A stretch of DNA of 41,400 nt from Colwellia psychrerythraea (GCA_002163005.1 MAAF01000085.1:1-41400), one strand, 5' to 3'; positions 19,335-28,176 are shown, numbered from the stretch's first letter. Numbers and translations are program-made. Notes: generated from the sequence alone by a model not told the origin.

Positions 19335-20771
19335 TTATTTGCTAAAAAGAGCGTCTATAAAATCATCACTATTGAAAGGTCTTAAATCATCGATACCTTC
19401 ACCAACGCCTAAATATCGAATAGGAATACTATGCTTATCTGCAACAGCAAAAATAACACCACCTTTGGCGGTACCATCTAACTTAGTGATAGTTAACCCC
19501 GTTAGGCCAACAGCTTCGTCGAACAGCTTGGTTTGACTTAAAGCATTTTGACCCGTGCCAGCGTCAAGCGTTAGCATCACCTCATGAGGCGCATTAACAT
19601 CTAATTTTTTCATTACTCGCACGACTTTTTTCAATTCTTCCATTAAGTGCGATTTATTTTGTAAACGCCCTGCAGTATCAGCAATAATGATATCAACGTT
19701 ACGTGCTTTTGCCGCACTAATAGCATCAAAAATAACAGAGGCACTATCAGCACCCGTATGCTGAGCAATAACAGGAATATTATTGCGCTCACCCCACACT
19801 TGTAATTGCTCAACAGCAGCCGCTCTAAAAGTATCGCCTGCTGCTAGCATTACCGATTTACCCTGTGCTTGAAATTGCTTAGCTAACTTACCAATGGTCG
19901 TGGTTTTACCAACACCATTAACGCCAACCATAAGCATAACAAAAGGACCTTCGCCTTCAGGGATAACTAACGGCTGACTAACGTCTTCAATAACTTTCTT
20001 TAATTCTATTTTGAGCAAGTCATACAAAGCTGAAGCGTCTTTTAATTGCTTACGATTAGCACTTTGCGTTAATGACGCGATAATTTTCATGGTGGTTTCA
20101 ACACCAACATCCGCTAGGAGCAAGTGCGTTTCTAACTCTTCAAACAAGTCATCATCTATTTGCTTGCCACGAAACAAGTCAGCTAAACCGCCACCTAAAT
20201 TCTGTCTTGTTTTACTTAAACCTTGTTTTAAGCGGGCAAAGAAACCAAGTTTACTTTCAGCTTTAACTTCAACAATCTCTTTGACTTTCGGTTCATTCTC
20301 TAGCGCTAATTCCTCAACAACCGTAACGTCAGCAGTTGCGCTATCTTGCTCAACAGCTTCCATTTCGGCTAATAGTTTCGCCTCTGGTAGCTCTTCACTT
20401 GTAACGTCACTAATCAATTCAGTTTCAGTTTCAGTTATCGGAAGGACTTCTTCGGTTATTGAGTCAACCGTGACAGGATCAACTGTTTCTGTAGTTACGG
20501 CTTTCGAGTCCTCGACATTTCCATCGAGGACACTAACATCGTCGTTAACAGAGGCAACTTCTTGCTCTATTGACTGTTCGGTTATTGATTCCTCAGCGGG
20601 TTCACCGACCGGCTCAACCATTTTCTCGTCAAGTTGTTCAACAGGCTCTGCTACCGTCGCTTGTTCAAGTTCAGCGGCGGATAGCGCATCATTATTACTT
20701 TCTTCAGTGCTCGGTTGCTTTTCTTTTTTACCAAAGCCTAACCAAGACAACATACCTTTTTTCTTCGACAC
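19335..20771 (-). CDS. ftsY: Signal recognition particle receptor FtsY
   Basis: FtsY is the GTPase that docks the signal recognition particle with its ribosome at the inner membrane. The 478 residues comprise a short basic N-terminus with LSWLGFGKK (likely membrane contact), a very acidic Glu/Thr/Val-rich A domain to about residue 170, and the NG GTPase core: GVNGVGKTTT from 283, DTAGR at 365-369, TKLD at 429-432. It starts with GTG at 20771 (MSKKKGML), with AGG about nine bases before; an ATG six codons later is the alternative. Elements R4 and R5 flank the gene on both sides. Confidence 0.96.
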   Translation of the reverse strand: MSKKKGMLSWLGFGKKEKQPSTEESNNDALSAAELEQATVAEPVEQLDEKMVEPVGEPAEESITEQSIEQEVASVNDDVSVLDGNVEDSKAVTTETVDPVTVDSITEEVLPITETETELISDVTSEELPEAKLLAEMEAVEQDSATADVTVVEELALENEPKVKEIVEVKAESKLGFFARLKQGLSKTRQNLGGGLADLFRGKQIDDDLFEELETHLLLADVGVETTMKIIASLTQSANRKQLKDASALYDLLKIELKKVIEDVSQPLVIPEGEGPFVMLMVGVNGVGKTTTIGKLAKQFQAQGKSVMLAAGDTFRAAAVEQLQVWGERNNIPVIAQHTGADSASVIFDAISAAKARNVDIIIADTAGRLQNKSHLMEELKKVVRVMKKLDVNAPHEVMLTLDAGTGQNALSQTKLFDEAVGLTGLTITKLDGTAKGGVIFAVADKHSIPIRYLGVGEGIDDLRPFNSDDFIDALFSK

Positions 20772-20792
20772 TTTTAGCTACCTAAATATATT

Positions 20793-21057
20793 ATACCAAC
20801 CGGATTAATTAACTGACCAACTTAGAACTACGTTAGTGAGCTTAGAACAAACAAAATGAGTTAAACATAGTTATTCTATATTTCATTCATTTTGTGATGT
20901 TATCAGTTTGCTAACGAGTTCCCAAAGGGCGAGCTTAAAAGGCTTACATGCTGCGTTATTGATTTTGACAAGGGAATAACCATTCTCTTCAATCAATGCC
21001 TTGCCTCTAAGCCTTTTAATTCTCGCTAAGTGATCAGTTCATTAGTCCGATTGGTAT
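20793..21057. repeat. Palindromic intergenic element, copy R5
   Basis: Complete copy in the 404-base divergent region between ftsY and rsmD. Terminal repeats ATACCAACCGGATTAATTAA and its near-complement ending CCGATTGGTAT enclose two long hairpins: about 20831-20916, from CGTTAG to CTAACG with loop ATAGTTATTCTAT, and about 20929-21026, from GCGAGCTTAAAAGGCTTA to TAAGCCTTTTAATTCTCGC. Read on the minus strand it aligns with R1 along its length and with the arm-1 region of R3. Promoters for ftsY and rsmD must lie within or beside it. Confidence 0.9.
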
Positions 21058-21081
21058 TACAGTCTGAATTTGTTTGGTGTG

Positions 21082-21113
21082 ATACCAAGAGGATTAATGA
21101 ATCTACTTGGTAT
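21082..21113. repeat. Miniature solo terminus, copy R6
   Basis: ATACCAAG and CTTGGTAT flank a 16-base centre containing AGGATTAATGAATC. The first half resembles the R5 terminus (ATACCAACCGGATTAAT), so this 32-base hairpin looks like two element ends joined with the interior lost, 25 bases from R5. Confidence 0.6.
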
Positions 21114-21175
21114 AAAGGCCAAACAAGGATAAAATTGGCGCTATATTAGCACTTAATAGCAAAATTGTCAGTGAT

Positions 21176-21814
21176 ATGAATCAACCAAGAAAACAACTAA
21201 GTAAAAAGATCCTTTCTGGGAGAGGCCAAGGTAAGTCCGCCGGTAAAATCCGTATTATTGCGGGTAAATATAAAGGCAGAAAATTACCGGTATTAATGGC
21301 TGAGGGATTACGACCAACAACCGATAGAGTTAAAGAAACTGTCTTTAACTGGCTCATGCCCTATATTGCTCAAGCTAACTGTTTAGACTGTTTTGCTGGC
21401 TCTGGTGGTTTAGGTTATGAAGCGTTATCACGTGGCGCCGCCCAAGTAACCTTGGTAGAATTAAATAGAGCCGCTGCGAAACAACTACTCGCGAATAAGG
21501 AATTACTCGAAGCTGATAACCTTACTGTTGTTAATAGCGATGCTCTTGCTTTTCTTAAAGAAGACTCTCTTAAACCAGATTTAACGACAAGCGCACACCA
21601 ACCTTATGATTTAGTCTTTCTCGATCCTCCTTTTAGAAAACAATTGGTGGAAAAATCCGCGAAATTGCTAAATCATTATGGCTTAGCCGAACAGGCACTC
21701 ATTTATGTAGAGATGGAAGCAGAAAGCGAGCAAGAAATACCAGCGAACTGGCAATTAATTAAAGAAAAGATTTCTGGTCAGGTTGTTTATCAACTGTATC
21801 AATATCAGCCCTAA
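21176..21814 (+). CDS. rsmD: 16S rRNA (guanine-966-N2)-methyltransferase RsmD
   Basis: RsmD methylates G966 of 16S rRNA using S-adenosylmethionine. The 212 residues carry the N-terminal family segment GKIRIIAGKYKGRKLPV, the AdoMet-binding motif CFAGSGGLGYEALSRGA and the catalytic DLVFLDPPF (DPPF). The first 25 residues are basic and longer than in E. coli. It is divergent from ftsY, the usual position. No strong ribosome site precedes the ATG. The next gene starts 29 bases after it, suggesting co-transcription. Confidence 0.95.
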   Translation: MNQPRKQLSKKILSGRGQGKSAGKIRIIAGKYKGRKLPVLMAEGLRPTTDRVKETVFNWLMPYIAQANCLDCFAGSGGLGYEALSRGAAQVTLVELNRAAAKQLLANKELLEADNLTVVNSDALAFLKEDSLKPDLTTSAHQPYDLVFLDPPFRKQLVEKSAKLLNHYGLAEQALIYVEMEAESEQEIPANWQLIKEKISGQVVYQLYQYQP

Positions 21815-21843
21815 TTTCATTTTTAGCTTTGGAGATAACTACC

Positions 21844-22407
21844 ATGTTTATTGATTACCTCGACACGCCATTGGGCTTGTTTGAATTTATGGCAACCGAG
21901 CAAGGTATTTGCCAAGCTATTTTTTGCGGTGATAAAATTTCTGATGATAAAGCTTACGGTGATCAAAAAGGTGAAAGCAAAGCTAATGACATCACTGAAC
22001 TTTGTAAACAGCAATTAATAGAATACTTTGCCGGGCAACGCCACGCTTTTACCGTACCATTAGACCCTCAAGGTACTGAATTTCAACAATCCGTATGGGG
22101 TTGTTTAGCAAAAATTCCATTTGGTACTGTGAAATCTTACGGCGAAATAGCCAAGATGCTCGATAAACCAAAAGCTTCTCAGGCTGTTGGTGGCGCTAAT
22201 GGGAGAAATCCCATTACGCTGATTGTACCTTGTCATCGCGTTATTGGTGGTGATGGTTCATTAACAGGTTATGCCGGTGGTATTGAGCGTAAATTATGGT
22301 TATTAAATCATGAAGGGGTTGAGGTAAAGCAATCCAACCAAAATGCCAAATTAGATATCAAAAATGTTATTAATAAGCGCCAAGCAAAAACACAATTCCT
22401 ACGTTAA
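21844..22407 (+). CDS. ogt: Methylated-DNA--protein-cysteine methyltransferase
   Basis: This suicide enzyme moves the alkyl group from O6-alkylguanine in DNA to its own cysteine. The 187 residues contain the active site PCHRV followed by IGGDGSLTGYAGGIERK, and the DNA-binding helix region around FGTVKSYGEIA. The ATG at 21844 has GGAG nine bases before it; a TTG at 21829 is in frame but lies upstream of that ribosome site. It has only the single Ogt/AdaB-type domain, with no Ada regulatory domain. The symbol follows E. coli ogt by domain content. It ends before a bidirectional terminator. Confidence 0.92.
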   Translation: MFIDYLDTPLGLFEFMATEQGICQAIFCGDKISDDKAYGDQKGESKANDITELCKQQLIEYFAGQRHAFTVPLDPQGTEFQQSVWGCLAKIPFGTVKSYGEIAKMLDKPKASQAVGGANGRNPITLIVPCHRVIGGDGSLTGYAGGIERKLWLLNHEGVEVKQSNQNAKLDIKNVINKRQAKTQFLR

Positions 22408-22462
22408 TGCTTTGCTACTTATCTAAAAACATCAACCTTATTTAGGACGGGTCATTGAAAAC

Positions 22463-22496
22463 AAAAAAGGAGTAGCTGTAAGTACTCCTTTTTTAT
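22463..22496. terminator. Bidirectional terminator between ogt and the serine hydrolase
   Basis: AAAAAAGGAGTA and TACTCCTTTTTT form a perfect 12-bp stem around an 8-base loop, with T runs usable on both strands, between converging genes. Confidence 0.9.
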
Positions 22497-22512
22497 CTAT
22501 CAAAATCAGCTA

Positions 22513-24093
22513 TTAATCTTTCGGCACTAATTTTAAGTCATGGAAATCAAAACTAAAGTCAGTCGCTCGTGATACTGCTTTCATAGTAGCGTAGTTAATT
22601 CCACCATCTTCATTTAGATTAAAATTAACAAAAGCATCAGCCTCAAGCGTTCTATCATGCCAGCGAACAATAAAGGTATTATGCTGGTAGTGCTCTAAGG
22701 TGCCTTTTAATTCAGGGGTGTTACCAAATTGCATATCTAGCTTATTATTTTTAAAACTAATGTGAATTTCGCCATACCAATCATCAACATAAGTCAGCGC
22801 ATATTCACGTAAGGCTAATGAGTGCGCGGAGTTTTTATGAACTGACTCTGCAGCTTTAGCTAAACGCTTTTGTTCTTTAGCTGTATTTTTTTGCTGCTTT
22901 GCATAGTAATAAGCAGTCCAATCTTTTTCCGGTAAATCAAGGTACTCATTTAATATTTGCTGATAAATAGCATTGAAAGCATAACCGGACTGTTGATTAG
23001 TGAGGATCACCATAGCGAGATCTTCTTCTGGCACTATCACCACTTTAGAGACCATACCTAAAATACCACCACTGTGATGAATTAACTTCACCCCATGATA
23101 ATCTTTCATAAACCAGCCCAAACCATAAGCTGAAAAATGCGTTTTATCTTGCTGCGTCGCTTTATCAGAAACAGCCAGTAAAGTTTGCGCTTTCCACATT
23201 TTATGGCTTTGCTTAGCTGAAAACAATCGAGGAGATTTTTCATCTAGTTTAGCGCCGTATGCACCTTGATTTAACTGTGCCTGTAACCAAAAACTCATAT
23301 CATTAACGCTTGAGGCAACAGAGCCTGCTGATGAAAATTTCTCTAAGAAATTACCACCCACAACATTTAATTCACCATTAAGTGGTACATGTGCTCTGGC
23401 TACATTGGCATTTTTCTTTTCAATCAATGAAAAGGCTGCTCTGGTGTTATTCATACCCAGTGGGGTAAAAATACGTTCTTGGATAACTTTATTCCAAGGC
23501 TGGCCAGTAACACGAGCAATCACTTCACCGGCAATAATGTACATTAAATTATCGTAAGCAAATTCACTACGAAAGCTCGATACTTCGGGTAAATATTTCA
23601 GTCCCTTAATAACATCGGCGTTTGTTAACGTAGTATGTGGCCAAATCATCAAATCGCCCGCACCTAGACCTAAACCTGAATTATGGGCGAGTAAGTCTGT
23701 AATGGTAAATTCGCGGGTAACATAAGCATCTGGCATTTGAAATTCAGGAATGACATCAATAACCTTAGTTTGCCAAGTTAGCTTACCTTCATCCACTAAG
23801 TGGGCTAACAAAGCGGCAGTCATCGCTTTAGTGTTTGAAGCAATACCAAATAGTGTATCAGGGGTAACTTTAGCTGATTTACCCTGCTCAATAACACCAA
23901 AACCTTTGCTCATTACTACTTTATTATCTTTGATGATGGCTACAGCTACACCGGGCACTTGAAAGGTACTCATGGCTTTAGTGATCGCCTGTTCAATTTT
24001 AATATTTTTATCAACAACACTGCTTGCTTGCACTGGAGTAGCTACAGACAAGATCAAGGTGACGGCAAAAAATGCACCACTAAGTAACTTCAT
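22513..24093 (-). CDS. Secreted serine hydrolase of the beta-lactamase/class C fold
   Basis: A 526-residue periplasmic or secreted protein with a signal peptide ending near PVQASS. Penicillin-binding-type catalytic motifs are present: SxxK as S86-NT-K89, YxN as Y180-D-N182 and the third motif H340-S-G342. The C-terminal 120 residues form a separate beta-rich domain seen in DUF3471-containing hydrolases. Such proteins act as esterases, D-amino-acid peptidases or beta-lactamases; without the typical KTG motif (HSG here) an esterase or peptidase role is more likely than antibiotic resistance. No linked genes point to a substrate. Confidence 0.88.
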   Translation of the reverse strand: MKLLSGAFFAVTLILSVATPVQASSVVDKNIKIEQAITKAMSTFQVPGVAVAIIKDNKVVMSKGFGVIEQGKSAKVTPDTLFGIASNTKAMTAALLAHLVDEGKLTWQTKVIDVIPEFQMPDAYVTREFTITDLLAHNSGLGLGAGDLMIWPHTTLTNADVIKGLKYLPEVSSFRSEFAYDNLMYIIAGEVIARVTGQPWNKVIQERIFTPLGMNNTRAAFSLIEKKNANVARAHVPLNGELNVVGGNFLEKFSSAGSVASSVNDMSFWLQAQLNQGAYGAKLDEKSPRLFSAKQSHKMWKAQTLLAVSDKATQQDKTHFSAYGLGWFMKDYHGVKLIHHSGGILGMVSKVVIVPEEDLAMVILTNQQSGYAFNAIYQQILNEYLDLPEKDWTAYYYAKQQKNTAKEQKRLAKAAESVHKNSAHSLALREYALTYVDDWYGEIHISFKNNKLDMQFGNTPELKGTLEHYQHNTFIVRWHDRTLEADAFVNFNLNEDGGINYATMKAVSRATDFSFDFHDLKLVPKD

Positions 24094-24171
24094 ATGGTTT
24101 TCCTGTATTAGATTCTTATTATTATTTGAGTCTGTGGCTTGGCATAGCTTTTACACGGCCACAGTTAACCA

Positions 24172-24807
24172 TTAAGCGATCTCTATGCCTAAATTAGATA
24201 AACCTTCAGATAAGCTCATCTGCTTAGCTAACTTACAAGTACGCTTATCGGCGGCGGCAAACTTTAGAAAATCGAACAATTCATTTTGCGTGTCTTTTTC
24301 CCATTGCATGAGTGGATGTTCATCCATTTGCTCGGCAGTGATAGTAAGTTCTTCATCGGCGGACTCTTCAACTTCTGCAAGTAAAAGCAGCTCGACATAA
24401 TAGCTGACACTATTATGAGATAAACGACTGATACTTTGGATGTCGTCAATATCAATTTCCGATGTTTTTTGTTTCTTCGATGGCTTAACTTGCATTAATT
24501 GCCACAAAGCCGAAAACGCCATACACGCATCAAGAGCAGGAAATACACCAAAAGAGTCAAATGCTTCAGGGTCAGGGGTTTCAGCTTCTAATTTGAGTAA
24601 TTGGGCATCACTATTAATTTTTACCGTATTACTGTTATCAAGCCATTGCCAAATAATATCGAGTTGATTACGCAATACTTTAGCATTACCAAAGTCAGCG
24701 GCTTCACTAAACATTTGGTAATTAGGTAACATACGCTCAAGTAACGCTGCAGAGAAAGCAATTTGATGCCAATGACTTAACTTGGCAAAAGGAAGATGAA
24801 TAGCCAC
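24172..24807 (-). CDS. yjaG: YjaG/DUF416-family protein
   Basis: A 211-residue cytoplasmic, alpha-helical protein resembling E. coli YjaG (DUF416). Family features visible are the opening HLPFAKLSHWHQIAFSAALL, ERMLPNYQMF, and FGVFPALDACMAFSALW in the middle. No biochemical function is established that I know of. The start is GTG at 24807. It precedes the beta-lactamase-fold gene by about 80 bases on the same strand and is separated from the coiled-coil gene by the short repeat R7. Confidence 0.88.
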   Translation of the reverse strand: MAIHLPFAKLSHWHQIAFSAALLERMLPNYQMFSEAADFGNAKVLRNQLDIIWQWLDNSNTVKINSDAQLLKLEAETPDPEAFDSFGVFPALDACMAFSALWQLMQVKPSKKQKTSEIDIDDIQSISRLSHNSVSYYVELLLLAEVEESADEELTITAEQMDEHPLMQWEKDTQNELFDFLKFAAADKRTCKLAKQMSLSEGLSNLGIEIA

Positions 24808-24842
24808 TTAGATATATACTCAGTTGAGATAATTAACTGGAT

Positions 24843-24880
24843 TATACCCAAGCCTATTCAAAATGCGAATAAGCTTGGTT
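24843..24880. repeat. Short palindromic element, copy R7
   Basis: TATACCCAAGCCTATTCAAAATGCG has the left-terminus sequence of the R family, and CCAAGC-TATT pairs with AATA-GCTTGG to give a solo hairpin. It lies between the YjaG gene and the coiled-coil gene. Confidence 0.6.
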
Positions 24881-24914
24881 TTATCAAGGCTATATTGTAT
24901 AGATATCGAAACAA

Positions 24915-26789
24915 CTAACTTGTTAATTGCTTCTGAGCATACTCGAATTTCAATCGATATTCGGTTAACTTATGCTCCAGCTCACTTATTTGATTGTTAA
25001 ACTGAGCCTTTTGCTCACCGTTATCACTGATTAACTGATGATTCTCATCGCGTAAAAATTTAATAGTTTCTCGCACTTTATTATTTTCTATTTCTTGTTT
25101 AGCACGATTCTTATTAAAGCGTTGCAAGATATTTTCTTGTCCGTCTTGGGCAACCTTCACTTGCTCATTAAGCACGGTCACTTCTTGCTGATATAATTTT
25201 ATATCATTTTGTTCAGTTGCTAATTTATTGCTAAGTTGCTCGTTTGTTTTTTCTAATTCAATAATGTTTTGTTGCGCTGCTGCTTGCAATTGTTTCGCTT
25301 GTCCCAAATCCCCGCTAATTGCTTTTATCTCATCAAGGTGTGTCTGTTTTACTTTTTCAGCACCTTCATTGATTGCTTTGATCTCATCAAGATGTAACTG
25401 TTTTACTTTTTCAGCACCTTCATTGATTGCTTTGATCTCATCAAGATGTAACTGTTTTACTTTTTCAGCCCCTTCATTGAGTGCTTTTTTCTCATCAAGA
25501 TGTGACTGTTTTACTTTTTCAGCCCCTTCATTGAGTGCTTTTTTCTCATCAAGATGTGACTGTTTTACTTTTTCGGCCCCTTCATTGAGTGCTTTTTTCT
25601 CATCAAGATGTGACTGTTTTACTTTTTCGGCCCCTTCATTGAGTGCCTTTATTTCATCAATAAATTGCTGTTTATCGATAGCTGCTTGTTCAGTTAGCTT
25701 TATAATTTGGGCTTGATCATCTTGGCTTTTTTGTTCAGCTTGTTTGTTTTTATCTTGTTCTGTATTAATTGATTTTTGTTGTGCTGATAATTGCTGTTGT
25801 AACTCAGTTTTGCCCTTTTGTTCCTGTTGAGCTTGCTCTGCTAACTGAGATATCTTCTGCTCTAAGCCTGTTATTTTACTGTCACTACTTTGCAGTGCTT
25901 CAGCTTGCATACGAGCGCTATCATTTTCAAGTGTCTGAAGTTTTCCTGTTAACGCATCAATTTGTTGTTTGGCTGTCGCTTCAGTTTGGCTTTTAATCGT
26001 TATTATCGCTTCGCTTTGCTGTTTTTCATTTAACTTTAATTTTTCAGTTAACGCATCAATTTGTTGTTTAGCTGTCGCTTCGGCTTGGCTTTTAATAGCG
26101 GTTACCGCTTCGCTTTGCTGTTTTTCATTTAACTGTAATTTTTCAGTTAACACATCAATTTGTTGTTTAGCTGTCGCTTCGGCTTGGCTTTTAATAGCGG
26201 CTACCGCTTCGCTTTGTTGCTTTACATTTAACTGAATTTTTTCTTTAGCATCAGTAAGTTGTGTCGTTAAACTTTGTTCTTGCTCTGTTAAGACCATGAT
26301 CCGACCATTTAAGCCGTCAATCTCTTGATTTTTGTCATTAAGTTTTTGTTCTGTTTCGAGTAATTTTTCGTCTAATTTATCATTACTCTTTTGCTTTTTG
26401 TCATGTTGCTGTGTTTGTTGCTGTTTTAAGTTAACAAGTTCTTTTTCCAAGCACTCTATGGTCTCGGTGTAATTAATAGTGTTTTGAGTGAGCTCTACCT
26501 GAAAATTCTGCTTACTTATTGCTTCATCTGCCTGTTGCTCAACTAACTCTTGTTTAAGCTGTCTAACTTCTTTTATTTGTAATTGCTGTTTTTCAGAAAA
26601 GTCTTTCTGTAATGATTGCTCTTTCTCTGATAGATATTGGCTTTGTTGATCAGTATTTTTACTTATTTCCGTCTTAACTGCAGCAGCTATCAAGTGAGTT
26701 AATTTCTCTTCTACTTGAATGTAAATATCACTAGCTAAAGTTTGAATTTGCTCTTCAACATCCTTAGAAAAATTACTTTTATCAACCAT
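24915..26789 (-). CDS. Large coiled-coil protein with two blocks of tandem repeats
   Basis: I recognise no family. The 624-residue protein is almost wholly alpha-helical and charged, rich in Glu, Lys and Gln, with no signal peptide or membrane span, so it is probably cytoplasmic and filament- or rod-forming. Two internal repeat blocks stand out (numbers from the chosen start): three 33-residue repeats at about 184-282 (unit containing KQQSEA and KSQAEATAKQQID) and six near-identical plus one degenerate 18-residue repeats at about 376-501 (unit HLDEKKALNEGAEKVKQS). Start is ATG 26789; an in-frame TTG lies at 26813. It lies between sapC-like and yjaG genes. A KfrA- or SMC-like structural role is possible but unproven; the first 45 residues resemble a small globular cap. 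Confidence 0.8.
   Translation of the reverse strand: MVDKSNFSKDVEEQIQTLASDIYIQVEEKLTHLIAAAVKTEISKNTDQQSQYLSEKEQSLQKDFSEKQQLQIKEVRQLKQELVEQQADEAISKQNFQVELTQNTINYTETIECLEKELVNLKQQQTQQHDKKQKSNDKLDEKLLETEQKLNDKNQEIDGLNGRIMVLTEQEQSLTTQLTDAKEKIQLNVKQQSEAVAAIKSQAEATAKQQIDVLTEKLQLNEKQQSEAVTAIKSQAEATAKQQIDALTEKLKLNEKQQSEAIITIKSQTEATAKQQIDALTGKLQTLENDSARMQAEALQSSDSKITGLEQKISQLAEQAQQEQKGKTELQQQLSAQQKSINTEQDKNKQAEQKSQDDQAQIIKLTEQAAIDKQQFIDEIKALNEGAEKVKQSHLDEKKALNEGAEKVKQSHLDEKKALNEGAEKVKQSHLDEKKALNEGAEKVKQLHLDEIKAINEGAEKVKQLHLDEIKAINEGAEKVKQTHLDEIKAISGDLGQAKQLQAAAQQNIIELEKTNEQLSNKLATEQNDIKLYQQEVTVLNEQVKVAQDGQENILQRFNKNRAKQEIENNKVRETIKFLRDENHQLISDNGEQKAQFNNQISELEHKLTEYRLKFEYAQKQLTS
25287..25664 (-). repeat. 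Seven-copy 54-bp coding tandem repeat
   Basis: Six nearly identical 54-bp units and one degenerate unit lie in frame inside the coiled-coil gene, encoding an 18-residue unit. Units fall into K-K-A-L and I-K-A-I variants. High DNA identity points to recent expansion. Confidence 0.92.
25944..26240 (-). repeat. Three-copy 99-bp coding tandem repeat
   Basis: Three in-frame 99-bp units encode a 33-residue helical unit (3 x 11 residues). The units are more diverged from each other than the 54-bp units. Confidence 0.88.
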
Positions 26790-26875
26790 CTTATTCTCAT
26801 TATTGTAAATCAATACTCGCTCTAAATTATCACAGCAGCATCAGCACAGGAATATGAAAAGTAACTTTTTTTAAC

Positions 26876-26905
26876 AAAAAAGGGGCAAAAGCCCCTTTTA
26901 TTATT
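26876..26905 (-). terminator. Terminator after the SapC-family gene
   Basis: AAAAGGGGC and GCCCCTTTT form a perfect 9-bp stem with loop AAAA, followed on the minus strand by a T run, about 40 bases beyond the stop codon. It should separate this gene from the coiled-coil gene. Confidence 0.88.
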
Positions 26906-26940
26906 ATTTATAATTTTTTACGACCATATTGGCAGATAAA

Positions 26941-27717
26941 TTAACTCTCCGCAGTTTCTTCTACTTCTGGTTGAGCTAATGGTGCAATTTGGATGTTGCT
27001 AATTTTAGCGTTATTTGTTTGGTTACGTAATTGTACTAAACGGTTAATTTGCCCTAAAGAACCTAACATTGCATAAATCGGTACAAATAAGCCACGTTTA
27101 TGGAAATCTAAAACTTTATCATCAGTTAATGATTTTACTTTGTCTTCATTAACAGTAAACATACCAGTGAGCTTTTTCTTTTCACCACTACTTAAATCAA
27201 TATTCAATTCAATCTCTTGTAATAAATCATTTTCTTCAAGTTCTTTAATGAAATTTTCAGTCATTTTTTCATTTTCATATAAACGACCTAATGAATTTTG
27301 TACGTTAGCTAATAACTCTGATTCTTTGCCGTCTGCCTCAAATAAAGCAAGTTCTTTCTCTTCGCCAACTAAAGCACTATCCATATCAACACAAGCTGTT
27401 AGGGTATTTTCTTTATCAGGATCTAAACCTAAAGCGAATGGTGCCATTCCAATACTTTGTGGTAATAATAAAGCACTCCATTTTTCATCTTTATAGAATA
27501 AGTTCTCACCTGACTCTAAACCTAACATAGCAACACTACGGTAACGTGGTGATTCTGGATTTTTAACTAATAATATAGGGAAACTTGCTGATGCTTGTGC
27601 ATATTCAGCAGCTGTTAATGAAACAATGTGTTGACCGGCAGCGTGTGCAAGATCGCGCTTGCTAGCAAGTTTAAGATTTTGATGTTGTTCTTTTCTAACA
27701 GGGACGAAATTAGCCAT
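26941..27717 (-). CDS. SapC-family protein
   Basis: A 258-residue protein of the SapC family (Pfam SapC), recognised by HIVSLTAAEYAQASASFPILL near 29-49, the YRSVAMLGLESGENLF segment and the LLPQSIGMAPFALG stretch. The family name comes from a surface-layer-linked gene, but the activity is not established; in Alteromonadales and Xanthomonadales such genes often sit beside TonB receptors or tryptophan halogenases. Here there is no such neighbour. No signal peptide or membrane span is visible. It ends in an acidic tail (VEETAES) and is transcribed away from a small secreted protein gene. Confidence 0.85.
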   Translation of the reverse strand: MANFVPVRKEQHQNLKLASKRDLAHAAGQHIVSLTAAEYAQASASFPILLVKNPESPRYRSVAMLGLESGENLFYKDEKWSALLLPQSIGMAPFALGLDPDKENTLTACVDMDSALVGEEKELALFEADGKESELLANVQNSLGRLYENEKMTENFIKELEENDLLQEIELNIDLSSGEKKKLTGMFTVNEDKVKSLTDDKVLDFHKRGLFVPIYAMLGSLGQINRLVQLRNQTNNAKISNIQIAPLAQPEVEETAES

Positions 27718-27870
27718 GACTTTATCTCTTGTAAATGCTGTTATCGAGCATATTGTAATTGGATTACTGTAATTAGAATGAAATTACTGCGTTGTTATAA
27801 GTTATGGAGACACTTAATTAGCTTTCAATGCTAAACTTCACATTATTTTCTAAATGATTTAAAAAACATA

Positions 27871-28176
27871 ATGATGGTTATAAAGGTCTTTGCTTTTTTC
27901 ACTGCACTACTACTCTCTATTAGTGCGCTAGCCATGCCTAAAATAACGGTGAAACATCAACATAACGCCATAGGATTTGCCGAAGTTCAAGTAAGCAACG
28001 ACACGATGGAAAATTTAATTTGTTATGTTGCCATTGATGGTAATAAAGTATTGTTTCGTCTCCAAGCAATTGGATATTCAAGATGGTTTACAGCAACAGA
28101 TATCCGTTATAACCATACTAACTTTAGTGTTTGGTGCGATTATTTGAAATTACATCCTAAGTATCAAAAGAAATAA
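27871..28176 (+). CDS. Small secreted protein of unknown function
   Basis: I do not recognise the family. The 101-residue product opens with a clear signal peptide (FAFFTALLLSISALAM), leaving about 80 residues of mature periplasmic or secreted protein. Two cysteines in the mature part (in NLICYV and SVWCDY) could form one disulfide. The predicted content is beta-rich. The start could be ATG 27871 or the adjacent ATG 27874. It is divergent from the SapC-family gene and followed by a weak hairpin (28226-28249). Confidence 0.75.
   Translation: MMVIKVFAFFTALLLSISALAMPKITVKHQHNAIGFAEVQVSNDTMENLICYVAIDGNKVLFRLQAIGYSRWFTATDIRYNHTNFSVWCDYLKLHPKYQKK

Noticed and set aside
20011..20808. 265-codon plus-strand open frame opposite ftsY
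   Set aside because: Ser/Thr-rich shadow of the acidic ftsY domain; ftsY is certain and no ribosome site precedes the shadow.
22513..24093. Antibiotic-resistance beta-lactamase
   Set aside because: The fold motifs fit, but the third motif is HSG and the C-terminal extra domain is typical of esterase or peptidase relatives; no resistance context.
25287..25664. CRISPR-like array
   Set aside because: Units are contiguous, in frame with a protein, with no unique spacers and no cas genes nearby.
25228..25716. Long plus-strand open frame across the 54-bp repeats, Cys/Ser/Phe-rich
   Set aside because: It is the antisense of the coiled-coil gene; the repeat units happen to lack stops in that frame, and the product has no plausible composition or start signals.
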